Source: an uncultured Verrucomicrobia subdivision 3 bacterium (lineage in GTDB: Bacteria; Verrucomicrobiota; Verrucomicrobiae; Limisphaerales; CAMLLE01). From it: a stretch of 5,413 bases of DNA. Shown here in pieces: positions 1 through 4,423 of this stretch (position 1 is the first letter of the stretch; each line of letters begins with the position of its first letter). The stretch covers positions 1-5,413 of the forward strand of contig CAMLLE010000256.1 in the NCBI GenBank assembly GCA_946480555.1. Direction: 5' to 3'. Below the pieces are notes generated by a model. That model did no database searches, was not told the origin of the DNA, and was given only the letters and a program-made list of their open reading frames with translations. Both the position numbers and the translations under genes were made by a program.

Positions 1-161
1 CCTCCGCGGTGAGATGATCCGGAAATGAATTTGGAGAAACGCTATAGCCCCCGGCAAAGCCGTGGGAAAGCGTCTGGGAATTGAGAACCCCGCCAAGGGC
101 GAAAGAACAGGGACGCCACGTTCTCTCTGTAAACCAAAGCAGTTCTGAACGCATGCAACGG
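1..161. other. left-edge region without an assignable gene
   Basis: No protein family is recognisable here. On the minus strand an ATG at 154-152, seven bases after the stop of the holin-family gene, opens a frame of 51 codons that stays open to the window edge (starting MRSELLWFTERTW, later GGVLNSQTLSHGFAGG). The close spacing would suit a translated downstream gene, but no Shine-Dalgarno site precedes the ATG. The Trp/Ser/Phe-rich composition resembles translated intergenic DNA more than a folded protein. A weak imperfect hairpin lies at 48-66: CGGC/GCCG around AAA, then one mismatch, then CCC/GGG. It has no T-tract, so it is not a convincing terminator for the holin-family gene. Confidence 0.35.
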
Positions 162-596
162 TCACACATCAATCACCGGGCCTTTGCCGCGGTGGTCGGA
201 TTTGGGCGGCGGCTGGCTGCGATGGATCTGGATTTTGCCTTTGGAATTTCCGGTCAACACGTTCAACACGACGGAGACGAGGGAGATAATCATCGCGCCG
301 CCAAAGGCCCACCAGAAGCTTTTCACTTCGAATCCCGGCAGCAACAGGTCGATGAGGCACAGCAGCAGCGCGTTGATGACGAAGATGAACAGGCCGAGCG
401 TGAAGATCAAAAGCGGCAGCGCCATCAGCAGCAGGATGGGACGGACGAAGGCATTGAGAATTCCCAGGAGCAAGGAGGCGACAAAGAGATCGACGGGCTT
501 GCTGTAGCTGATGCCGGGCAGGATTGAGACGGCCACCAGCACGGCCAGCGTGTTGATCGCCCAGGTCTGAAGGAACTTTTTTACTTTCGGTGACAT
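162..596 (-). CDS. phage holin family 4-like small integral membrane protein
   Basis: This 144-residue protein has about four hydrophobic segments, near residues 10-29, 36-53, 55-85 (long, probably a hairpin or slightly over one pass) and 97-115. The core 'NAFVRPILLLMALPL' followed by 'FTLGLFIFVINALLL' (residues 48-79) is the signature of the phage_holin_4_2 (PF04020) family. Despite the name, these are mostly chromosomal membrane proteins of unknown role. The C-terminal 30 residues are hydrophilic, basic and proline-containing, probably a soluble tail. The length is slightly above the usual 110-130, because of this tail. The ATG at 596-594 gives a short positively charged N-terminus (MSPKVKK) before the first membrane segment, as expected, though no clear Shine-Dalgarno site precedes it. 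A perfect hairpin lies 14 bases upstream. There are no phage genes nearby, so lysis is unlikely. The family call is firm; the function is unknown. Confidence 0.85.
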   Translation of the reverse strand: MSPKVKKFLQTWAINTLAVLVAVSILPGISYSKPVDLFVASLLLGILNAFVRPILLLMALPLLIFTLGLFIFVINALLLCLIDLLLPGFEVKSFWWAFGGAMIISLVSVVLNVLTGNSKGKIQIHRSQPPPKSDHRGKGPVIDV

Positions 597-610
597 GCGT
601 CGCGTATTCG

Positions 611-629
611 CTGCATCAAGATGATGCAG
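611..629 (-). promoter_or_regulatory. perfect 8-bp hairpin before the holin-family start codon
   Basis: CTGCATCA (611-618) and TGATGCAG (622-629) are perfect inverted repeats around a 3-base loop. In the minus-strand transcript the hairpin ends 14 bases before the ATG, where it could affect initiation of the holin-family gene. As DNA it could also be a dyad operator. There is no T-tract, so it is not a terminator. The structure is seen directly; the role is inference. Confidence 0.4.
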
Positions 630-681
630 TTTGCCGGTGGTTACAAGCGGTTGGGTGCCGCTGCAAAGCCGACGGGATTTT

Positions 682-869
682 CACCGCGGAGACGCCGAGG
701 CGCGGAGAGCGGGATTCCCCACTTTGAAACTTGAATCTTGAACTTGAAACCCCACTCGCTGCCCGCCCAGAACTCACGCCCAACCGCGACAATAAAGAAC
801 AATCCCTCGCCCTTCGGCCCCTCTCCGCGTCTCCGCCGGGAACTCCTAACCGCCCGCCGAGGCACGGAG
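682..869. repeat. CGCGGAGACGC-type intergenic repeat, inverted and direct copies
   Basis: The left unit (682-709) reads CACCGCGGAGACGC followed by CGAGGCGCGGAGAG. A shorter inverted copy lies at 821-840: GCGGAGACGC (686-695) is perfectly complementary to 827-836, and CGCGGAGAG (701-709) is complementary to 821-829. A direct copy, CGCCGAGGCaCGGAG (855-869), matches 693-707 at 14 of 15 bases. Units of this CGCAGAG/CGCGGAG style recur between genes in Verrucomicrobiota and some other phyla (from memory). They fill most of the gap between manA and the holin-family gene, so the ORFs crossing them are not credible genes. Confidence 0.65.
724..750. repeat. degenerate heptad tandem repeat (TTGAAxC)
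   Basis: Four consecutive units read TTGAAAC, TTGAATC, TTGAAC (one base short) and TTGAAAC. The period is seven bases, the same as in the larger heptad repeat near 3000, so the two probably belong to one genome-wide class. The run sits between the inverted CGCGGAG-type units. Confidence 0.65.
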
Positions 870-891
870 CAGGGGAACGCCTGCGGTACAT

Positions 892-1875
892 TCAATGCCC
901 TGCGTCGCCAGGGCTGACGAGCAGGAAACTGGAATTGATCTCGGCGTGGATCGCTGCATCGCGAACGCTCGCCGGGATCAGGCAGAATTCACCGGGCTGC
1001 AAATCGACGGTTACGTTTTCGCCTGAGACTTTCAGCGCATTTTCGGTTGCGCCCACAATCTTCATGCGCGGCTGCTTGAAGGTAATCGTCTCCTTCGACA
1101 ACGCACGAAACGCATCCACGCTGAACAACGCGTGCTTCGCCAGCGGACGAATTTTGAATCGACCCGCGGATTCGAAACTGCTCGAGACCAGCGCGGGTTC
1201 GAAGTCCTCGAAATCGATGCTCGCCAGCGATTGCGGCACGTGCAGCTCGCGCGGCTTGCCATCGGTGCCAACGCGGTTCCAGTCGAAGACGCGATACGTG
1301 GTGTCGGAGTTCTGTTGGATCTCGAAAATCACGAGGCCCGCGCCGATGGCATGAACGCGGCCGCTCGGGAGAAACATCGTATCGCCCGCTTTCACCGGCA
1401 CGCGATGAAAGCAATCCGCCACGGTGCCGTCGGCGATGCGTTGCTCGAATTCCGCACGCGTGACCCCGCGGCGCAGTCCGACGTAAAGCTCCGCTCCCGG
1501 GGCGGCCTGCGTGATATGCCACATCTCGGTTTTCGGATCGCCGCCCAATTCCGTCGCTTTGCTGGCTGGAGGATGCACCTGGAGCGAAAGTTTCTCCTCC
1601 GCATCGAGAATCTTGATCAAGAGCGGGAACAAACCGTTCTGTGTTTTCGCATCGCCAAGGAGGTCGCGCTCGTGATGTTCCATCAGCCAGCGCAGGTCTT
1701 TTCCGGCGAGCGGACCGTTTGCAATCACGCTGGCGTCGCCGGGGCGATCGCTCACTTCCCAAGATTCACCGATCGGACCGGAGCCGGGCAGTTGCTTGCG
1801 ATAAAGCTTTTCCAGATTGCGTCCGCCCCAGACGCGTTCCTTGAAAATGGGCTGGAACTTGAACGGATACAGCAC
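892..1875 (-). CDS. manA: class I (cupin) mannose-6-phosphate isomerase
   Basis: The 327-residue product interconverts mannose 6-phosphate and fructose 6-phosphate in the cytoplasm, with a bound zinc ion. It has the compact bacterial type I layout (about 310-330 residues). The N-terminal stretch FKERVWGGRNLEKL and GESWEVSD (residues 36-43) are family hallmarks. The expected metal ligands are all present: Gln99 and His101 in LSLQVHP, Glu117 in KTEMWHI and His175 in SGRVHAIGAG. The catalytic-region sequence SDTTYRVFDWNR (190-201) follows, and the C-terminus (about 240-327) is a second cupin-like barrel. The start is a GTG at 1875-1873, supported by an AAGGA site five bases upstream and by alignment with the usual family N-terminus. 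It lies 18 bp after accA, so the two are almost certainly cotranscribed. Without genes for GDP-mannose synthesis nearby, whether it serves mannose use or glycan precursors is open. Confidence 0.93.
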   Translation of the reverse strand: MLYPFKFQPIFKERVWGGRNLEKLYRKQLPGSGPIGESWEVSDRPGDASVIANGPLAGKDLRWLMEHHERDLLGDAKTQNGLFPLLIKILDAEEKLSLQVHPPASKATELGGDPKTEMWHITQAAPGAELYVGLRRGVTRAEFEQRIADGTVADCFHRVPVKAGDTMFLPSGRVHAIGAGLVIFEIQQNSDTTYRVFDWNRVGTDGKPRELHVPQSLASIDFEDFEPALVSSSFESAGRFKIRPLAKHALFSVDAFRALSKETITFKQPRMKIVGATENALKVSGENVTVDLQPGEFCLIPASVRDAAIHAEINSSFLLVSPGDAGH

Positions 1876-1880
1876 TGGAT

Positions 1881-1885
1881 TCCTT
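1881..1885 (-). promoter_or_regulatory. Shine-Dalgarno site of manA
   Basis: AAGGA on the minus strand, five bases before the GTG at 1875-1873, lies wholly within the 18-bp accA-manA gap. It decides the non-ATG start. It stands out because accA, pgl and the holin-family gene have no comparable site, which suggests that manA is translated by re-initiation behind accA. Confidence 0.7.
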
Positions 1886-1893
1886 GAAGACGT

Positions 1894-2925
1894 TCAGGCC
1901 GCGGCGGTTTTGGCTGCGTGGGAGGAAGACTTCTTTCGTTCGCTGGTTGGCGCTGGCGGAGTCGGTTTCTCCATGAAATGGCCAAACGCACGATACTTTT
2001 CGTAACGCAGCTTCAAACGCTGCGGCACGGGCAGGGCGAGCAATTCTTCCAGATGCTTCGAAAGGTGCGCTTTGAGATTCTGTGCGGTTTGGGCCGCATT
2101 GGTATGCGCGCCGCCGATCGGTTCCGGGATGACTTCATCCACGAGTTTCAACTCGTGCAAATCCTTCGCCGTGATGCGCAAAGCTTGGGCGGCCTTGGCC
2201 GATGCAGAACGATCTTTCCAAAGAATCGCTGCACACCCTTCCGGGCTGATCACGGAATAGTAGGCGTTTTCGAGAATCAACACGCGATCGGCCACGCCGA
2301 TGCCCAGCGCGCCACCTGACCCGCCTTCGCCGATGACCACGGCCAGGATGGGCACTTCCAGCAGCATCATTTCGCGCAGGTTCACGGCAATGGCTTCGGC
2401 GATGTGCCTTTCCTCAGCGCCGATTCCCGGATACGCACCGGCGGTGTCGATCAATGCGATGATCGGCAGGCCGAACTTGTTCGCGAGCTTCATCAGGCGT
2501 AGGGCCTTGCGATAGCCTTCCGGGTGGGCCGAGCCGAAGTTGCGTTTGATGTTCTCCTTCGTGTCGCGGCCTTTTTGGGTGCCGATCACCAGAACGCGAC
2601 GCTCGCCGAGCTGGGCGAAGCCGCCGACGATGGCGCGGTCCTCGGCGTAAAGCCGGTCGCCGTGCAGTTCAGAAAAGCCGGTGAACGCCAGTTTGAAATA
2701 ATCGAGCGAGAATGGCCGCTTTGGGTGGCGCGCCAGCTGGACGCGTTGCCAGGCGGAAAGATTGGTGAAGATCTGGCGACGGGTGTCTTCGATCTTCTTT
2801 TCGATCATCTGGATTTCCTCCTCGAAGCTGATGCCGAGCGAGTGAGTTTCCGGATGCTTCTTCAACTCAGCCAATTTGTTCTGCAATTCGACGATTGGCT
2901 TTTCGAAGTCGAGTTGATGTTTCAT
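1894..2925 (-). CDS. accA: acetyl-CoA carboxylase carboxyltransferase subunit alpha
   Basis: This 343-residue protein pairs with AccD to form the A2D2 carboxyltransferase that moves the carboxyl group from biotin on AccB to acetyl-CoA, giving malonyl-CoA. It aligns along its whole length with E. coli AccA (319 residues): DFEKPIVELQNKL at the N-terminus, a helical region with LSAWQRVQLARHPKRP (56-71), GDRLYAEDRAIVGG (89-102), QKGRDTKENIKRNFG (117-131), PEGYRKALRLM (135-145), IDTAGAYPGIGAEER (159-173), the crotonase-fold glycine-rich loop GEGGSGGALGIG (199-210) and YSVISPEGCAAILWK (223-237). Ala162 replaces the usual Pro of IDTPGAYPG. After the normal end (YRAFGHF) there is a tail of about 26 residues rich in Pro, Ser, Lys and Ala, probably disordered. 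The ATG matches the family N-terminus, but no Shine-Dalgarno site is visible. accD and accBC are not in the window. Confidence 0.97.
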   Translation of the reverse strand: MKHQLDFEKPIVELQNKLAELKKHPETHSLGISFEEEIQMIEKKIEDTRRQIFTNLSAWQRVQLARHPKRPFSLDYFKLAFTGFSELHGDRLYAEDRAIVGGFAQLGERRVLVIGTQKGRDTKENIKRNFGSAHPEGYRKALRLMKLANKFGLPIIALIDTAGAYPGIGAEERHIAEAIAVNLREMMLLEVPILAVVIGEGGSGGALGIGVADRVLILENAYYSVISPEGCAAILWKDRSASAKAAQALRITAKDLHELKLVDEVIPEPIGGAHTNAAQTAQNLKAHLSKHLEELLALPVPQRLKLRYEKYRAFGHFMEKPTPPAPTSERKKSSSHAAKTAAA

Positions 2926-2996
2926 TTCGGGGGCGAAGATTAGTGCGTCGGGACAGGGCTAGCAACGGGGAATTCAGGTCGGGAAATGAAGGGAAC

Positions 2997-3068
2997 ATTC
3001 AACAATGAACATTCAACTCTCAACGCCCAAGCCGCTGAATGTTGAGCGTTGAAGGTTCATGGTTGGAG
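2997..3068. repeat. heptad tandem repeats forming a long inverted repeat
   Basis: The left arm has four 7-base units: ATTCAAC, AATGAAC, ATTCAAC, TCTCAAC (2997-3024). The right arm has four units in the opposite sense: GTTGAGC, GTTGAAG, GTTCATG, GTTGGAG (3041-3068). Positions 3000-3024 pair with 3041-3065 at 22 of 25 bases around a 16-base loop, and all three mismatches fall seven bases apart. The element lies 75-140 bp upstream of accA. It could form a hairpin in the accA leader or simply be a dispersed intergenic repeat. Confidence 0.75.
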
Positions 3069-3091
3069 GTTTATTGCCATGGCGTTTGGAA

Positions 3092-3111
3092 CCTTTCGGG
3101 TACACGAAAGG
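3092..3111. repeat. 20-bp near-perfect dyad centred on GTAC
   Basis: CCTTTCG (3092-3098) and CGAAAGG (3105-3111) are perfectly inverted around G-GTAC-A, so only one base pair breaks the symmetry across 20 bp. It shares 3109-3111 with the neighbouring GC-rich hairpin, so in RNA the two full stems exclude each other. It could be an operator-like site or half of a two-state fold; nothing in the sequence decides between them. Confidence 0.45.
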
Positions 3112-3133
3112 GCCGGACACGAGGTCCGGCCCT
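3109..3133 (-). terminator. GC-rich 10-bp hairpin, possible weak terminator
   Basis: AGGGCCGGAC (3109-3118) and GTCCGGCCCT (3124-3133) pair perfectly around a 5-base loop. On the minus strand the stem is followed only by TTTCG, a poor U-tract, so intrinsic termination would be weak. It lies 434 bp past the pgl stop and 184 bp before the accA ATG. It could end a transcript reading through from pgl, attenuate the accA leader, or be a mobile repeat unit. The hairpin is certain; the role is not. Confidence 0.4.
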
Positions 3134-3178
3134 AAACGGTGATGAGGTTTATACGCCTTCACCGAGGCGCTCAGAAGG

Positions 3179-3256
3179 GTAATGCGGCCAACTATTGCTC
3201 GCTGTTCGAACCGCATTACAAGCAAAACCTCTATACTAACCCTAAACGAACAGCGA
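3179..3256 (-). ncRNA. candidate pseudoknotted RNA element upstream of accA
   Basis: Two perfect inverted repeats interlock. GTAATGCGG (3179-3187) pairs with CCGCATTAC (3211-3219), and TCGCTGTTCG (3199-3208), which lies inside the first loop, pairs with CGAACAGCGA (3247-3256) outside it. This is H-type pseudoknot topology: stems of 9 and 10 bp, with connecting segments of 11, 2 and 27 bases. On the minus strand it would sit about 250-330 bases before the accA start, as a leader element or an independent small RNA. It resembles no RNA class that I can name. The pairing is seen directly; transcription and function are inference, and the strand is assumed from the neighbouring genes. Confidence 0.3.
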
Positions 3257-3444
3257 AACCTTCAACCAAACTCACCCAACACTTTAATAGATCACCGTGC
3301 CCGGAGTTTGTTCAAAATCTTTTTCGTCCTCTCACTTCTGATCTCAAAGAGCAATGCGTTCTCTTAAACGCTGAAAAACCGTTCCACTGCTTCAAAAGCC
3401 CGTCAAGAGGCACACAAAGAATTTCAGGGAAAAGGCGATTTAAA

Positions 3445-3553
3445 TCGTCCTCGTCGTCGTCCTCGTCCCTCGTCCTTCGTTTTGAGCGGGAGTTTGAAGA
3501 AAGGCTCGACGACGAGGACGAGACCGAGAGACGAGACCGAGGGACGAGGACGC
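3445..3553. repeat. GAGGAC/GTCCTC simple-repeat inverted pair next to the pgl stop
   Basis: The left arm (3445-3477) is built from TCGTCC/TCGTCG-like hexamers, and the right arm (3507-3553) from their complement (CGACGACGAGGACGA and CGAGGGACGAGGAC). Two alternative perfect 15-bp stems exist: 3445-3459 with 3507-3521, and 3458-3472 with 3538-3552. A 12-bp palindrome CGATTTAAATCG (3436-3447) abuts the left arm. The right arm ends 14 bp from the pgl stop codon, so the RNA hairpin could stabilise or end the pgl transcript, though there is no clear T-tract. From memory, similar GAGGACGA runs are common between genes in Verrucomicrobiota. Confidence 0.65.
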
Positions 3554-3566
3554 TGCTCCTCGAAAA

Positions 3567-4280
3567 TCAGAGGGAAACGTCACTGAAAATCTGCGTGAAC
3601 GCGCGTTGGTGCAGCACTCTGCCGAACGGGGTGTTTCCCCCATGCAGCGAGCTCTGCAGCGCCGGTTCTTTGCCCTTGCCCGAAGCGAGCATCCAGACGT
3701 CTTTCGCGGCAGCGATCGCCGGGAATCCCAGCGTGACGCGTGCGGCCGGAGGTTTCGGCGAATTCAGCACGGCACGATACACCGTCGGGCTTGCCGAAAT
3801 CCCCGCGGCTTCGCCCGGGAACAGCGACGCCACATGCGCGTCTTCGCCCAGTCCGAGGAAGATCAAATCAAGAACGGGCTGGCCATTCTTTGCGGGCACG
3901 GACTTGCCAATGTCTTCCCCTGCGAGCTTTGCCGCCGTCTCCGGCGCGTCTTCGCCGCGGATGCGATGAATCTGCGCGGCGCCAATTTCAAGCGGCTGGA
4001 ACAACAACTCGTTCGCCATCCGGAAATTGCTCTCCGCATCGGTCGGCGGCAGGCAACGTTCGTCAGCCCAAAAGAAGTGAATGTGCTTCAGCGAGGCTCC
4101 GCGCTGGCGGCACAGCGAGACGGTTTCACTGAAAAGCGCCTTGGTGATTCGGCCACCGGATAGGGCAACGGATAGCGGCGTGTTGTCGCGCGCAGCCGAT
4201 TCGATGCGGTCCAGCCAGGCGGCGGCAGCCGCCTTCGCCAATGCTTCAGCAGTGGCGAATTGTTTCAGATCAAAGGCCAT
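3567..4280 (-). CDS. pgl: 6-phosphogluconolactonase
   Basis: This 237-residue cytoplasmic enzyme hydrolyses 6-phosphogluconolactone to 6-phosphogluconate, the second step of the oxidative pentose phosphate pathway. Its length is typical of the DevB/SOL family (glucosamine-6-phosphate isomerase-like fold). Visible motifs, in order: the phosphate-binding loop VALSGGRITKALF (38-50), HFFWADERCLPPTDAESNF (68-86, the W-x-DER...SN block), LGLGEDAHVASLFPG (142-156, with the presumed catalytic His149) and RVTLGFPAI...ASGKGK (181-204). Two variations stand out: SGGRIT replaces the usual SGGSTP, and GEDAHVAS replaces GEDGHTAS. The ATG at 4280-4278 gives a normal N-terminus, but no Shine-Dalgarno site is seen. 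It follows zwf by 143 bp on the same strand, the expected pathway pairing. Nagb-type glucosamine-phosphate deaminase is the main alternative, but the DER...SN block, the length and the zwf neighbour favour pgl. Confidence 0.92.
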   Translation of the reverse strand: MAFDLKQFATAEALAKAAAAAWLDRIESAARDNTPLSVALSGGRITKALFSETVSLCRQRGASLKHIHFFWADERCLPPTDAESNFRMANELLFQPLEIGAAQIHRIRGEDAPETAAKLAGEDIGKSVPAKNGQPVLDLIFLGLGEDAHVASLFPGEAAGISASPTVYRAVLNSPKPPAARVTLGFPAIAAAKDVWMLASGKGKEPALQSSLHGGNTPFGRVLHQRAFTQIFSDVSL

Positions 4281-4329
4281 GATTGTTTTTGAATGCCGGT
4301 TCGGGAGCGCTCTGGTTTCGATGGCGGTT

Positions 4330-4348
4330 CGGCTCGCGCTGCGAGCCG
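4330..4348 (-). repeat. 8-bp perfect hairpin in the zwf-pgl gap
   Basis: CGGCTCGC (4330-4337) and GCGAGCCG (4341-4348) pair perfectly around GCT. It lies 75 bases past the zwf stop and about 50 bases before the pgl ATG, in a 143-bp gap with no gene. No T-tract follows on the minus strand, so it is not a standard intrinsic terminator. It might be an mRNA processing or stabilising hairpin between the two genes, or chance in GC-rich DNA. Confidence 0.35.
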
Positions 4349-4423
4349 TTTCACGATTTCACCATGAACTGACTTCGACGATTCGCCGCGTGAGCGTTCC
4401 ACCGTCCGCAGAACTTCGCCTTG

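Larger units (their letters stand above)
2926..3566. other. 641-bp gap between pgl and accA, gene-free and rich in inverted repeats
   Basis: No credible gene lies here. The longer open frames cross repeats and give low-complexity or repeat-derived peptides. Reading towards accA on the minus strand, the gap holds: a GAGGAC-type inverted pair (3445-3553), an AT-richer unannotated stretch (about 3260-3440), two interleaved inverted repeats (3179-3256), a 5-bp hairpin CGCCT/AGGCG (3154-3158 with 3165-3169), a GC-rich 10-bp hairpin (3109-3133), a 20-bp dyad (3092-3111) and a heptad-built hairpin (2997-3068). The stretch 3223-3293 is notably G-poor on the plus strand. A 9-bp direct repeat CCCTAAACG occurs at 3130-3138 and 3240-3248. 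The accA promoter should lie in this gap, but I see no convincing -35/-10 pair. Confidence 0.7.

Noticed and set aside
162..596. Prophage lysis gene
   Set aside because: The family name mentions holin, but all neighbours are housekeeping genes and no phage gene is present; most family members are ordinary chromosomal membrane proteins.
616..895. Two overlapping minus-strand frames (91 and 84 codons) between manA and the holin-family gene
   Set aside because: They consist mainly of CGCGGAG-type repeat translated into Arg/Gly/Ser-rich sequence in two frames; neither has family features.
1132..1887. 251-codon plus-strand frame
   Set aside because: It is fully antisense to manA, whose metal ligands and motifs are intact; a GC-rich shadow frame.
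2937..2970. Possible accA promoter: TTGCTA, 17 bases, TAATCT
   Set aside because: The -10 box matches the consensus at only about half its positions and would leave an almost leaderless transcript; too weak to annotate.
3197..3219. tRNA-like GTTCGAAC T-loop motif
   Set aside because: The flanking 5-base segments do not pair as a T-arm in either strand, and no acceptor, D or anticodon arms fit.
3013..3225. 70-codon minus-strand frame ahead of accA
   Set aside because: It reads through the GC-rich hairpin, the dyad and the heptad repeat; its C-terminal half is repeat-derived.
3179..3256. Integron attC site
   Set aside because: The interleaved inverted repeats do not have the nested R/L box arrangement, and no RYYYAAC...GTTRRRY pair bounds the element.
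3139..3969. 276-codon plus-strand open frame across the gap and into pgl
   Set aside because: Half is antisense to the clear pgl gene, and the rest translates the GAGGAC repeat into Ser-rich and Asp/Glu/Arg-rich runs; no family resemblance.
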